A DNA stretch of 64,000 nt from Beroe forskalii (GCA_011033025.1 WFMF01000317.1:60001-124000); one strand, 5' to 3'; positions 12,520 through 25,661 are shown, counted from the stretch's first letter. A program made the numbers and translations. The notes: generated from the letters alone by a model not told the origin.

Positions 12520-12840
12520 AGCGCTTCCTAAGCCCGTATAGGTGTGTGTATGCGCCGCGTGCTTCCCTGAGGAAGCGTGCCGCGCAACGCAAACAGGGGT
12601 CCAGGTATGCGTGTTTAGCAACCTTAGGCCTAGCGCTAAAACACGGAAACACAAGTGTGCGCGGCGCGCGCCCGCGCCGCGAAGTTAAGCGTCGCGCGTC
12701 GGGGATCGGGAGTAGGACTCGACAGACGTTGCAATAATGCGGCGCAAAGTGACGTCCAAACTCCAAATGTGGAAGGCGAGGGGCGCGCGATCAGGAGGCC
12801 AGGCAACGTCTGGCAACGCTCGTCTTTAAAGCGCTAGGTG
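12520..12840. repeat. GC-rich island of short repeats
   Basis: Sharp GC-rich, CpG-dense segment in AT-rich surroundings. Its left part (GCGCTTCCTAAGCCCGTATA to GCGTGTTTAGCAA, about 12522-12625) is an enlarged relative of the 73-bp insertion at 27654-27726. Its right part carries GGCAACGTCTGGCAA near 12800, resembling motifs at 28220 and 51125. The apparent open frames on both strands come from GC-rich sequence with few stops and are not supported as genes. Confidence 0.55.
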
Positions 12841-13855
12841 CGCTTAACTATATTTTTCTGACTGACGTCATTATCATAGATAATGTAGAGCCCAGATTTA
12901 TATGGGAGCACTGACCACAATTCAAATTGCTGTCTTTCAACCAGCTGTAATTTTGAATTTAACGTCCATTATTTAATCGGCCACAATTTAAACAGATAAT
13001 TAGATTATAGTTATATCTATGTTATTAAATCTGGCAATGCAATAGAACTGTTAGGCCTTATCACCAAGCATGTTACCTGGCCCTTGTATCTGAACCACGC
13101 CCAAAAATGTATTTGTTCATAAAGAGTGGGTCTCAAAAAAGACAAAAAGTGGGTTAATATGTACTAAGGAAGAAAGGTCTTGATTGAGTTGATATCATGT
13201 CAAAAATGTTATATTATATCATCATATTATCACCTTGAGATCAAAAACAAATATTTGTAATTCCTTTATTGACTTAGTCCTTTTCTACATCTGGATGAGT
13301 ATGCAATATTTCTTTTCTTTTACACCTTGGTGTTACCTATTCCTCCCCATAATTGACTGGGTGAAGAGTGATAGTTAAATACATTTATACTTATGTTGTT
13401 ATGTTGTTGTTGCAAATCACTCAACTGATGGAGTGTTCTGTAAAACACCATTTTTATTTTTGATGTGATTGATCATTGATGCAGTGAAACAAACAACTTT
13501 CAATAAAGCAATCTAACCCACACTTTAATCCACTATTCTACTGACAGTTTCAAGATTATAAAAATCTTTTCTTCAGGAACTCCATATAGTGCAACACAGC
13601 ATTCTCAAATGTGATTGTAACTTGTAGTGTGATTGTAAATTGTAGTGTTTTTATGTACTTTTTATATAATCTTATGGGAAGGTAGAAACTCAAACTGCTC
13701 AAACAGTACATTTGTGTGGCTGTATTGAGCCTATGTCATTGTAGCAATCTGTACTCGAATGTGTTTAAAGATATTATGTCAACCTTATATAACACTAGGT
13801 CAGGCATGATTTCACAGGATACTGGGGGTTTTCATTATAATGGAAGGTAGTTTCA
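12841..13855. other. Upstream region of the AT-hook gene
   Basis: AT-rich, no coding signal. It should contain the promoter and 5' UTR of the following gene; no clear TATA box is evident. A short upstream ATG at 13840 opens an out-of-frame mini-frame of 11 codons that overlaps the proposed start at 13856. Confidence 0.4.
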
Positions 13856-16641
13856 ATGGAAGTGGACAGCTCTGAGAACCTTGAACAAGACCCCAACTCT
13901 CGTCGCTCATCCAGAAAGAGGAGGAAGATCAATTATAAACCAAGTAATGTGAACATTGTGACATCAAATGAATAGCTATCTGGGTTAATTCATTTATTAA
14001 TTAGTGTGTTACATGAGGCCAAATGAGCCTAAATTTAAGAATATTGATTGGCTCTCTGTGAAATTAAAGATGGCACTATATATTTCACATTTCAGATGAG
14101 TCAACAAAGTTGTATGTTACTCACCTCCCTAAAGCTGCAAAGAATGACAAACGTCGTGGAAGACCAAAGTAAGTCTTAATTATGAATGTAATATTTGTTT
14201 TCAATTGTTTGTGTTCACCTGTGGTCATAGCCATGAGCTTTTATCTTATCATACCAAACACACATTTAGACCATTTTAGGATATTACATCATCAATTAAC
14301 TAATTTTGAATTTTACTAAAAATTGGATCATTTCTCCAGGAAGATTAATTGTTTGCCTGAGATTGAGGTTGAGTTAAAACCTAAGCCACCTTTAAAGAAG
14401 AAGAAAAAGTTGTACTGTCTTGATGAAATTGATAAAATGATCTCTGACTTCATTGAGCTTGATGATAAGGCATCAATTGAGAGACTTATTACTAAATTAC
14501 AAAATAGCCTCAAGAAACCCTCAAATGTTAATCAGAAGGAGCCAAATCCTGAGATTAATGATAGTCCCCAAATTGAAGAAAATGATGTCTCTGATCCTAA
14601 GATGATGGAACAAAACAGTGTTCCTACTAATGGTTATACACCTGTACCTAATGTAGAGCAAAGTCCTGCTTTGCAAAGTCCTGTTTTGCAATCTGCTTCA
14701 ACCATTCCTGCTAACCTTCAAACCAAATCTATATCTGTTCATGGGAACAATGTTATCATGCAAGGGGTTATTGATACTGGCATGGCACAACAGTCATGCT
14801 TTCTTATCCCAATTGATATCAACAATATATCAAGAATCTCAGGTATTGTAACCTTTTCTCTGTATTCTCATTGTTGGTAAATATGCTGGGACAGCTCATC
14901 TTCTCACCTTGCTAATTAACTAAGTTATACAAACTACAAAGTATGGTTTATTGATCATCTTATTCAAGCTGAACATAAAAGTAATTATTTTAATTTCTAG
15001 GGTCAGTTCAAGTTATTAGTCCTCAAGGTTATGTGACCAATGGACCACAGTTGATAAGTGCACCACAGTTGTGTAGTGCCCCTGTTGCTGCACACAATGT
15101 AGCTCAACTAGCCCCTCAACAAGCATCTGTTGTATCAGTTCCTTCAATGGATAACTCAATCCAAGTTATGAATCCAGGAATCCCTTTTCAAACTCATCAG
15201 CTACCAGTTGTGATGTCAAACAACAATCCTATTCAGAATGACCATATTCAGAATAATGATATTCAGAATAAGCCTCTTTCAGACCAAATAATTACATGTT
15301 CAAATGATGGTCCTCAAATGGAATGTCCTAGTTCTAATCCAAATGTGTCAGTTAATAACAGTTCTATGCCTGTTGATTCGCCTGTTAATATAACTTGTCA
15401 GAAAGAAGAAAGGGCAGGTCAAAATAATGTCGTGATGCCTGTTATTGAGATTAATGAAAACATAAATGTGGACAAAGTTGATGGAATTGCTTGCACCCCT
15501 GAGAAGAATTCAAATGCCCCAAACCCAAGCCATCAAAGTGAACAGTGTCAGCCAATAATTAGTTGTTCCTCATCAACTAATGATCAGATACATGGTGAGA
15601 TAATAATTTCAATTTCAAAGGATCATAAGTCTTCTGGTAATATTCCATTTTAGTTGTGTCTACTCAAAGGCAAAATACGAGAATAATTTCGTGGCCCTTA
15701 GTTTTAATTTTTTTACTGTATCTTCATATTTCAAACTTTGAAGTACTGTGAAGTAGAATCTGTTATTTTCCCAGAAATGGAACATTCAACTGAGGACACA
15801 GAGCCAGCTAAGAAACCTGTCACCAGTACTGTCATTGAGAGTTTATTAGAAGCACTGCAGTCCACAAACTCACTACAAGAGGTAATCTGATTGGCTGTAG
15901 TCAATGATACTATTTCAATGTCAATGATTAGCTGTTGTTAATACTTCAATACGAAATTCGCTTTAATTACTTCTTTTCCAACACAATCAAATCCCAGATC
16001 ATCGAGCAGTTATCACAAGAGGAGATGATTGCAATAATGGACATCCTAAACCCTGCCCTTCCACCCAACACATCTCCTCCCAACCAACCCATCAACCACA
16101 CCCTTTACAACGGTGGCGAGAGCTCAGCAGTCGATGTAACAACTCCTACTAACTCTGTGGGCACCATCATGTCTACCAGCAATGGATCAGACAGTCCGAC
16201 CGGTGAAATTCCTGTGTCGTTAGGAAACTCTGGTCTGGGGTTTTCCCAAGATTTGGAGAAGCTGGCTGGGGATTTGGAGAAGCTGTCGAAAATGGACATT
16301 GATTCGTTGCCAAGTGGAGCAGTTAATCATTTGGCGAGCGAAATTTCGAAGGTATGGGCAGTTAAGTTGCACACCTAAAAACATGATTACAAGCGTAAAT
16401 TTCCTCATTTTCTAAAATAATAAGACACCTAAAAATGTGATAGGTATATGATTACTGGAACGTTTTGAAGTTTTCTTTACGACCCTCTGTTTAATATATC
16501 CCACAAAATAACACTCCCTTTCAGGTGCTCTTAGGAGGAGGTGAGGTGTTGTCAGAAGATCCCATGTCACGATATGGGCATGAAGCCAGGAATCATCATC
16601 TTGATGAGGAGGATGAGGACTTCCATCACGTCCAGATGTGA
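13856..16641 (+). CDS. Unrecognised AT-hook nuclear protein (seven exons)
   Basis: Exons 13856-13943, 14096-14168, 14340-14842, 15001-15636, 15775-15881, 15998-16351 and 16525-16641 (TGA) join in phase to 626 codons; all introns are GT...AG and short. The N-terminus is strongly basic (SRRSSRKRRK) and is followed by an AT-hook core, KRRGRPKK, spanning the exon 2/3 junction, then PPLKKKKK, so DNA binding in the nucleus is likely. Next come a charged predicted-helical segment (LDEIDKMISDFIELDDKASI), a long Asn/Gln/Ser/Pro-rich middle, a short helical region ending DLEKLAGDLEKLSKMDIDSL, and an acidic tail (DEEDEDFHH). No catalytic domain is visible. I cannot place it in a named family. The start was chosen because it is the first ATG in frame with the basic region. 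Confidence 0.8.
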
Positions 16642-16781
16642 GTTGCATTGTCTGATTGAGAGTGCTAGGTGGAAAGCTTTATATTGAGAGGGGGACAGGC
16701 CCTTTTTAGTTGTATTCAGACATTCAGAGGGGGACAGGCTTTGTTTTGTGAGGGGGACTGACATTGTTTTGATCGCATCTT

Positions 16782-17290
16782 ACTATATATAATGCGTGTT
16801 GTTAATATATATATATATATATTTATTTATTTATTTATTTATGGCTGGCAATTGTTTTCAAGTAGGCAAGAAATTCTTTTTCATCGTGTTGCAAAACTTT
16901 ATAATGAATCAGAAAATTATGAGAGATTTTTCACACTGAGGGGCGTGGGGGCCACGCCCTTTTTTCGCAAAAATTTAACTTTGAATTTTTTCAAAATTCC
17001 TTTGCCATCGAGTTGCTCATGATGAATAAAATTTTGAGAATTTTGTCCGAATTATTGGGTCACCCTGAGGCGGGGCCACGCCTTTTTCGCAAAAAAATTA
17101 AACTTTCGAATTTTTCAAAATTCCTTCGCCATTGAGTTGCTCATGATGAATAAAAATTTTGAGAATTTTGTCCGAATTATTGGGTCATCTGAGGAGCGGG
17201 AGGCCACGCCCTTTTTCATGCAAAATTAAACTTTCGAATTTTTTCAAAATTCCTCGCCATCGAGTTACTTATGATGAATGAAAGGTAAAA
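16782..17290 (+). repeat. Dispersed repeat with hairpin-bearing minisatellite, copy 1
   Basis: Begins ATCTTACTATATATAATGCG, then TA and TTTA microsatellites, then about three tandem units of roughly 115-120 bp. Each contains a CCACGCCCTTTTT motif, a TTCAAAATTCC...GAGTTGCTCATGATGAAT core and a GGGTCA end. The same element, inverted and with about four units, lies at 50030-50625 with the same flanking microsatellites. Non-coding. Confidence 0.75.
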
Positions 17291-18385
17291 CTTGTATCAA
17301 TGAAGAATTTTGTTGAACATCGCCGATGTTGAACTAAGGGGTACTGTGTTTTGAAAATTGAAACGGTTTATTTTTTCTGTTTATTTCCTGGCTGATCTAT
17401 GATATGGGCATTGTATATTGTACATTGTTTATTGTATGCGATAATCAATTGTATGTACTGCTATAAAATTATTGTGTAACATTCTATTTTCAGTGTTTTG
17501 ATGAATGAATTTCATGAATTATGAATCGCATAGTCAAATAGATATAATATAATGACTAAGTAGTTGATAATTCTTTATTATTTCGTTATGATAGGTAATC
17601 ATCTACTTTCGCCTTCAAGATTTCAGAATGCTGATTAGTGACTAATTTGATGAGTTTTAATAGGTAGACTAAACTTAAAGTACACAACTTTATAGCTTCA
17701 TTTCAATTTTCAATCCCAGAAAGAATTGTTTATCATCGTGAAAATTGGATTATCATTTATCAAGATTCTGTTTTGTATTATGTTTGAGATTTGATGAGGT
17801 AGCATACTACAATGTTGTATCAAAATTGTACTAAAAATATAAATGTAATAGCATTTTATTTTCATTCGTCTTCTTGATTCTTGTGATATTTGGTTGATGT
17901 ACCTAATTAGTTTTGACATATTAATCAGTTGCTGTCAATGTTTTGTTATTTTCACTTAGATATTGATATTTAAGGGCACTAAACACGTTTGCCTGTTTAT
18001 GTTGACTTTGTCAAACTTTTAAAATATGTTGGTGAATTTAAGTATATTTTTAACTCAGTAACACTTACAATGAATGATGTTAGAATTTGATATCATTAAT
18101 TTATTAAATATACCGCTTACCAGATAAATCATTATATTGACACAAATTTATAAAAAGTTTCATTTGATCTCTAAACGAAGGTTTCTCGTGATGCATAATG
18201 ATTAATGCTATGAAGTATTATTTATTAAGTTTATTAAATTCCTAATTTTCACCGTTGATGAATTTGATATTATAGCCTAAAAGTGTGATGTAGTACGTAT
18301 TCGAATGTAGGTATTAAGAAATCGTATATTTAAGAAATCATGGTGTGGAATTGTTGTTGCAATTATTGTATTTGAAATTCTGTTA
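17291..18385. other. AT-rich intergenic, nothing recognised
   Basis: About 1.1 kb of AT-rich sequence without repeats, exons or RNA genes that I can identify. Confidence 0.4.
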
Positions 18386-18393
18386 TCTGTACT

Positions 18394-19126
18394 CATAGCT
18401 TCCGAACTGCTCTCTTTTTGAGAGGGCGCCCTCTCATGCCCATCTTTTTGGATCTTGCCCTCCTTTAGGCCCAATTTGAAAATTCATATTTTCACTTCTG
18501 AGGCCTAATTAAAAAAACGGCTCGCATGAAAGTTTTGTTTTATGCCCTAGAACATAACTACCAAGTTTGAAGGGTTTTTCTCAAAAACTGTAGGAGGAGA
18601 TAGATTTTAAAGTTTATTTTTGGCAAATGGCGTCGTAAGTTTACGCGCGCACTGTAATCACAGGCGAAATCGCGATTCAAAAAATTCGTAACTTTGGCTA
18701 GGAACAATATTTTTTGATGCGGTAAAAACCTACTGGTAGCTGGCGTTCAGCTCTATCAAGAACAACAAAAAACCGAAAATCGACCTCAGACCCCCCGGCC
18801 CCATTAAGATTCACGGCCTTAAATAGGTCTTTGTAGGCGGTTTCCAAAAAAAGGTCGATCATATATCTCGGAAGTACACCTAATAAGCACTATCTCGGAT
18901 TGATTTTATAAATCTACCTTTACTGAATGCACCTAAAATACGCCCTAAGTTCCTGAAATTCAACCATAATTTTGAAAATACTGCTAAAAAGCACTATCTC
19001 GGAAAAGAAAGGTCGCATTTTTTTTGGTAAAACAGCTGAGGATATTGCCTTCTTTAATCGGCGATATGCCTTCCTTTTTGGAGCAAAACTGCTCTCCGAA
19101 CGGATTTTCAAAGGTCGGAAGCTATG
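18394..19126. mobile_element. hAT-type MITE, 733 bp
   Basis: Terminal inverted repeats begin CATAGCTTCCGA on both ends and the element is flanked by a perfect 8-bp duplication TCTGTACT (18386-18393 and 19127-19134). Its first nine TIR bases, CATAGCTTC, match those of the 7820-8608 element, so the two belong to related families. No transposase. A related terminus, less conserved, appears at 47985-48060. Confidence 0.87.
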
Positions 19127-19134
19127 TCTGTACT

Positions 19135-19569
19135 GTCATATGCACATGTCAATATATTTTGTCATTTCCTAGTTTTACAGACTTACTGATGTGCCAGTCT
19201 AACATTATATAACGGCTATTAATTTTGAATATCAATCGATGTTATAATATTTCTTGATGTGATTTGTGGAGTAGATTCCATACATGAGCATTGTTAAAGT
19301 ATGATTTAATAGGAGTATGATTGTGCGGCTCAGTTCTGTGTCAGGTTAAGGGTTTTGTTTTATATTTAAGCATTATTTCCTAAGATGTGATATGAATTGT
19401 TCAAAAATCTTACTTATGGTTACTCACGATGATATTTTGTCGTCTGTTAAGATATTAAGATGTTCAGGTGTAATATTGTAATTAATACTGTAATTAATCA
19501 TAATCTTACTCACCTTATAATCTGATTCGAATTTCCTGATTCAAAACTTTCCGTGAAAAATTATTTATT
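19135..19569. other. AT-rich spacer
   Basis: No gene or repeat identified between the MITE and the foldback element. Confidence 0.4.
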
Positions 19570-22500
19570 AATCCACCCAACTTTTGCAAAAATTCCAGCT
19601 TACCTGGAAATTTTTTATAACAATTCATTAACTATTTCAGGGGCTAGTACTGGGTCTCAGGAGCCCAGAAAAAAAAGTTTACCAACCTACCCCATGGGGG
19701 CGGTGGTTTTTTGGGCCACGCCCTTTTTATATTTATACGCTATGTCGTTTTTCATAAGTCGGCTTAGGAAAGTCGTAGAGACTTCATTTTGGGCTCAAAC
19801 GAATCGCAATAAACGTGTTTTTATACAATTGTTGACACCAATATGCCGTAGAACCCTCAGGGAAGAAGTTATGGGCCAAAAACCATTTTCGGAGTAGTAC
19901 GCGGACCAATATTTGGGCTATATTGGTATCTTGGCTCAGGAAGGTCGTAGAGACTTCATTTTGGGCTCAAACGAATCGCAACAGCCGTGTTTTATGCGAT
20001 TGTTGACACCAATATGCTGTAGAACCCTCAGGGAAGAAGTTATGGGCCAAAAACCATCTTCAGAGTAGTCTGCGAACCATTATTTGGGCTATATTGGTAT
20101 CTTAGCTCAGGAAGTTCGTAGAGGCTTCATCTTGGGTGCAAAAGAATCGCAACACTAACAGCCGTGTTTTTATACAATTGTTGACTCCAATATGCCGTAG
20201 AACTCTCAGGGAAGAAGTTATGGGCCAAAAACCATTTTCGGAGTAGTACGCGGACCAATATTTGGGCTATATTGGTATCTTGGATCAGGAAGGTCGTAGA
20301 GACTTCATTTTGGGCTCAAACGAATCGCAACAGCCGTGTTTTTATGCGATTGTTGACACCAATATGCTGTAAAACCCTCAGGGAAGAAGTTATGGGCCAA
20401 AAACCATCTTCGGAGTAGTCTGCGAACCATTATTTAGGCTATATTGGTATCTTGGCTCAGGAAGGTCGTAGAGGCTTTATCTTTAGCGCAAATGAATCGA
20501 AGGGACCATGTTTTCATTCGATTGTATATACTCGAAAACTCTCAGAAAAGAAGTTATGGGCCAAAAACCACTTTTCAGGGTACTTGCAACCCATTCTTTG
20601 GGCTATAGTGGAATCTTGGCGGAGGAAGCTCATAGAACTCAAGAAGCTTCATTTTGAACTGAAGTGAATCACAATGGCAATGTTTTTATTTGATTGTTGC
20701 CACAAATATGCTTGAAAACCCTCAGGAAAGAAGTTATGGATCAAAACCATGTTTCTAGCTACCCATGACCCATTGCTCGAGATATATTGGTATTTCGACT
20801 CATGACCTCAGGTGGGCTCAGGTAGTTCCTAGAGACCCAAAACCCATGATTTCATGCAGCTTTTGTAGTTTTGTATGTAGGTAAGTAGTTATTCACTCAC
20901 TGTCCTACAGCTTTAGGTCTAGGACATTATCCTACAGCTTTAGCTTTGACAATAGTGAACGATTTATTGGTCTCTTCTGACCAATCATATTCTTATTTGA
21001 CATGGTAGAAATCCAGAACTTAATACCATGATATAAGCATCTGCACTCTTTTCCGTTTACTTCAGATTCTGTTCATTCCTCAACAACTTACATAGTTTTA
21101 CACAAACATAAATTTTAGCATACTTAGTTATTTAGCATACTTAGGTATCTATTAATACTTTAAGCTCTGGAGCTTAAATGGTTGAAATTTGTAGTCACCT
21201 TATAATCAAGACATTTGGTGTCTCTAAGAAAGAAAATAGATGCACTTGCCTGTCACTGACAAGCTGACACGTCTTGTTCATCCAGCTGCCGACACCAGCT
21301 GCTTCACAGCTGGAGTCAACAGGCCTAGCAGCACTAGGCAAATAAGCACCAACAGAATATACTAGTGCATTTCATAATGATTTGCATGTAAGCAATAAAT
21401 GCCAGTCAGAATAACGAAACTGAAAAACGACTATCGCAACTTGTAATAGGAACCACTCCGGTATTTGTTGCCGCTCGGCAGGGTTCTAGGAGCTTCAGAG
21501 GTTCTTAAACAGATAAATAAAGTACTGAAGCATGTTATGCCGCTTTGCATCACCTAGAATCCCCTTAGAGTGATAGAAATCACTCTATATCTTTTTGTGC
21601 TGACTAGTTAGACTCATGAGGACTTCACCATGTTGTAAAGCTTAAAATTTTGATCTAAGATAAGTATTTTCAAAGGAATATACCAGAACCAAAGAGGAAT
21701 CACGAAAATCTCAAACTCGCTGTTAGAAAATTGAGGCCAGGAAATTTCGTAGCTTTTTAACCCAAAATGCATAAAATTGTTCATAACTTGTTCCACTATG
21801 GTTGCATATACGTCTCGTTTCAAACATATGTTGAAAATATCAAGCACCACAAATGCTGTAAAAACGAGTAACCTAACCCTTAAAATGCGCCAGATACGAA
21901 TTTTTAAAGTCCGCCTTCTTCAAAATTTATGAACTTTCTAAATGGTATCGATTAAAAATTCATAACTTTGCCGTTTTATATCGAATTTGAATATAATTTT
22001 GCGAGGTCATTTGTGTTATTTATACCTTGAATTGGTATAAAAATTTTAAAGATCAGACTACCACAATTTGAGTTATGTTCGTTCCAACATATGGGAAAAT
22101 CATTTTGTTAACAGTGACACAAAGCGTTGATGTAATCAGAAATCGAAAGATACTTCAATCGGCTGTTTATTCTACGATAAAATTATGACGAATGACTGTT
22201 TCTAACGTAAAATTGTCTGAAAATTATCGCTCAAGCATTATTTTTTAATTTACTCTTACAGGTCTTGATCTAAGATCCAAGTGCAAATCATTATGAAATA
22301 CCCTTAGTATGAATACTTCACATCAAGAATGGGTTGCAGGTACCCTGAAAAATGGTTTGTGGCCGCTATGAAATAAAATCGCGTTTTTTGTCTATAGGAA
22401 CTGCCTGAGCCCGCCTGAGTTCATGAGTCGAAATACCAATTTAAAATCCCGAGCAATGGGTTATGGGTAGCCAAAACATGCTTTTGATCCATACCTTCTT

Positions 22501-23306
22501 TCCTGAGGGTTTTAAAGCATATTTGTGGGAGCAGTCAAATAAAAACATTGCCAAATTTGCGAGCAATTTCATTTTAAGATGAATCTTCCACGAGCTTCCC
22601 CAGCCAAGATACCACTATAACCCCAAGAATGGGTTGCGAGTACTCTGAAAAATGATTTTCGGCCCATAACTTCTTCCCTGAGAGTTTTCGAGTATATTTG
22701 TGGCGACAATTGAATAAAAATGTGGTCATTGCGATTCGTTTGCGCCCAAGATAAAGCCTCTACGACCTTCCTGAGCCAAGATGCCAATATAGCCCAAATA
22801 ATGGTTCGCGGACTACTCCGAAAATGGTTTTTGGCCCATAACTTCTTCCCTGAGGGTTCTACAGCATATTGTTGTCAACAATTGTATAAAAACACGGCTG
22901 TTGCGATTCGTTTGAGCCCAAAATGAAGTCTCTACGACCTTCCTGAGCCAGGATACCAATATAGCCCAAATATTGGTCCGTGTACTACTCCGAAAATGGT
23001 TTTTGGCCCATAACTTCTTCCCTGAAGGTTCTACGGCATATTGGTGTCAACAATTGTCTAAAAACACGTTTATTGCAATTCGTTTGAGCCCAAAATGAAG
23101 TCTCTACGACTTTCCTAAGCCGAGTTATGAAAAAACGACATAGCGTAATAATATAAAAAAGGGCGTGGCCCAAAAAACCACCGCCCCCATGGGGTAGGTT
23201 GGTAAACTTTTTTTTCTGGGCTCCTGAGACCCAGTACTAGCCCCTGAGATAGTTTATGAATTGTTATAAAAAATTTCCAGGTCATTGCAAAAATCGGGTG
23301 GATTAT
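19570..23306. mobile_element. Foldback element with tandem-repeat inverted arms
   Basis: 19570-20850 and 22375-23306 are inverted copies. Both outer ends read AATCCACCC and share GGGGCTAGTACTGGGTCTCA further in. Each arm is mostly a tandem array of a unit of about 175 bp (marker GAAGAAGTTATGGGCCAAAA at about 19863, 20034, 20214 and 20385 on the left and inverted near 22660, 22835 and 23010 on the right). The middle holds copy B of the 946-bp TA element. Inverted arms made of internal tandem repeats are the layout of FB/Galileo-type foldback elements. Target duplication is not resolved. Confidence 0.75.
21362..22307 (-). mobile_element. 946-bp TA-inserting TIR element, copy B
   Basis: Inverted relative to copies A and C; TA on both sides (21360-21361, 22308-22309). 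Same length and TIRs as the other copies, and the same 78-codon open frame (21614-21850, minus). Nested in the centre of the foldback element, so it is younger than that element's arrangement. Confidence 0.87.
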
Positions 23307-24271
23307 ATAGAGAGGTGCTGTTTATGAAAAAGTAGAACAGCTTTAGCTACCTTTGCCACTTGAAAGCAACTTTTGGACAAACATCTTTTCCAGATTTCAA
23401 ACTAGTGAGAAATTTATGGATGGCTAAGGTTATAATGAGAAAGCTATTAAATCGATATGTAAAGACTTAAGTAGATTAACAAAAGTCTACGACATTTGAG
23501 GATGCATTCTGAAATTTCCACACGAGCGCCATTTGTAAGTACGTGATTCGTATTTTACAGATATTCACATACGTACATGGTGGGCGTGATGTGGAAATTT
23601 TACAATGACTCTATTTTCTCGATATCGCGAGTCGCGACAGATAAGATAAAGATGCCTTGTAAAATATTAATGTTTAGTTAAAGATGCTGAGATTATTATA
23701 ATTATGAGTAATTATGTATCTTTATATGGGTGCATATTTAATCAGAATCTATTGAGGAAAAGTTGCATATTCTCAAAGCCACTTTCTTATAACTCTATTA
23801 CTAGTTCACTGAATTAATGATGATTGCCGAATAATGGTTTCAATCTATATAAATTAGAATATCAATTATGAAATCAATTGGGATATTAATGATAGGATAT
23901 AAATTAGGTTGTTAGTTAGGATATTAATTTGAATTCAAATAATGTGATAATAACGATATGTGGTGGTACACTGTTTATTAATTCGTGTGAACTGTGGAAT
24001 ATGAATTGTAATTGTATTTGACTGAGCGTGGTGTGTGATGAACGATTGCCAACAAACTGGTAAGTTGTGTCAGATCTATCAATTACTTTATACGTGTGTC
24101 CAACTTTGTGCATTTGCATCATATCCTGATAGACTGAAAAGCTGATAATGAACCAGCAGAAAATAAAATGAACTGTTTCTTTTGAATTAAACTGAAATGA
24201 TTGAGAAGAAAGAATTTTTACCATCGACTGTGAAAGCATGAAGTTAGACTATACGTCATAATAGTCATGAC
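23307..24271. other. AT-rich intergenic region, no gene supported
   Basis: No coding exon recognised. It may contain the promoter or first exon of the RRM gene downstream, but no ATG-initiated exon with a good donor in the right phase is convincing. Confidence 0.35.
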
Positions 24272-24573
24272 GTGCCGGCTTGGTCACTTGACCAACTGAT
24301 CAGGGGTAGAAACTGGGACACCTCTGCAGAGTTCAAGTTCGGTGATGCGACTTTTTACCCCCGACTTTTTATCCCCCGACCCTTTACCACCCTAGGGTAC
24401 AGGTGCGAACTTTTACCCCTTGGGTAAATAGTCGCATACTCTTCAAGTTCATGCCATGTGGAGGCGACACTCCCTGTTCTTAGTGTTTCAAGTCAATTAC
24501 TGTTGTTCAAGACTGCCCCCGGTCAGATCAAATTTACAGATCATATTTTTGATTGCAGTGACCAAGCCGGCAC
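24272..24573. mobile_element. 302-bp MITE with GTGCCGGC ends
   Basis: Perfect 17-bp TIRs GTGCCGGCTTGGTCACT. The interior is short and non-coding with a CCCCCGAC-rich stretch. No matching direct repeat is visible at the flanks, so the superfamily is undetermined. Confidence 0.65.
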
Positions 24574-24844
24574 AATTCAATAAATATAGTTATGTCCTTT
24601 TATTTAAGTAATGCACCCAAGTCTCAAGTTGCTCTTGAAATCCCTCTATAAGGCCACTGCTACAATTTAACGGTCTTGCTTCAAGTACAATGTACACTTA
24701 TAACATACGTCACGTTTTAGATTGCCTTTGATAATTGATTTAATTTGTCGTGAGACATCATAATTGCATAAAAACCCTTGCTAATTATATCCGCCTCAAT
24801 TGGGATTTTAAGAGTAATTTGATTTCACATCCTCTGTTTATCAG

Positions 24845-25147
24845 ATCTGTACAGATGATACCTTTCAGCAAGAACCAGCTCAAGTTCCCACCCCTGAAAC
24901 CACAATAGCTGGCGTGCCAGGAGGTAATGATGGAATTTCTGCGAAATTACTGAAATTTCTAAATTTAATTTAAAAAAGAGTGATTGTCATCTTTGTTATG
25001 CTGGGAACAGTTGTTTCCACTAACAAAAAATTGGTCATTTCAGTTACATATGTTACCCAAGACACGTTCGCACAACAAAACCGATACCAGTACATTGATC
25101 CTAACGATCCCAAATCAAAGACAGTCTACGTTGGAAATTTGACTTGG
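24845..25147 (+). CDS. RRM-domain RNA-binding protein, two exons (partial)
   Basis: Exons 24845-24923 and 25044-25147, with consensus acceptors and donors, join in phase. The second encodes a linker (YIDPNDPKSK) followed by TVYVGNLTW, a textbook RNP2 beginning of an RNA-recognition motif; the exon ends there, so RNP1 must lie in a downstream exon. The first exon (QEPAQVPTPETTIAGVPG) is low-complexity. Neither an initiating exon nor the rest of the RRM was found. The 1 kb downstream is occupied by a MITE and a local duplication, so the gene either has a longer intron or is broken. The specific family is not recognised. Confidence 0.65.
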
Positions 25148-25264
25148 GTAAGTGGTCACAATTCATTTCATTTCTTATTGGACAGCATAAGAACCTAATT
25201 CCCATGACGTTTGCATCGTTCGTTTGTTCATTATTGTCTGAAGTTTTACTATCCACGTCTCCTA

Positions 25265-25661
25265 CCTTATTAACCTTTATTTAGCTAGCCTTTTTTTAAC
25301 CGGCCTTTTTTTAATCGTGACCAATTTCCTGATATATGACCTCTTGAAAACGCCTATTTTTACGCTAGAATGGACTTTTTGAACTGTAAATGACCCAAAA
25401 GACCCCATAATATTACCAAAAACTGCTCTTTCCCATTCAGCAGCATTGCAGATAATCCAAAATCAAATAAGCATACATCTTTGCACAGATTTTTCCCCAA
25501 GTCCATTAACACTGTCATAAAAGGTTCCTTTGACCTAAATTGATTGGCCTTTAATTTGACCGGCCCCACTTTAACGGGTATTTTTTCAACCAGCCATTTG
25601 GACAAAAATATTAGAGTTGTTTTGTCCTTATTAAGGGCCGGTTAAATGAACGCCGATAAGG
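25265..25661. mobile_element. 397-bp TA-flanked MITE, copy 1
   Basis: Ends CCTTATT... / ...AATAAGG-like, flanked by TA (25263-25264, 25662-25663). Internal motifs AACCGGCC, GACCGGCCCC and AAGGGCCGGTTAAA are shared with the second copy at 31974-32370, which is also 397 bp. The TA target suggests Tc1/mariner-type mobilisation. Confidence 0.72.

Noticed and set aside
12495..12837. Arg/Ala-rich open frames on both strands
   Set aside because: They follow from a CpG-rich repeat island with few stop codons; no start context, splice sites or homology visible.
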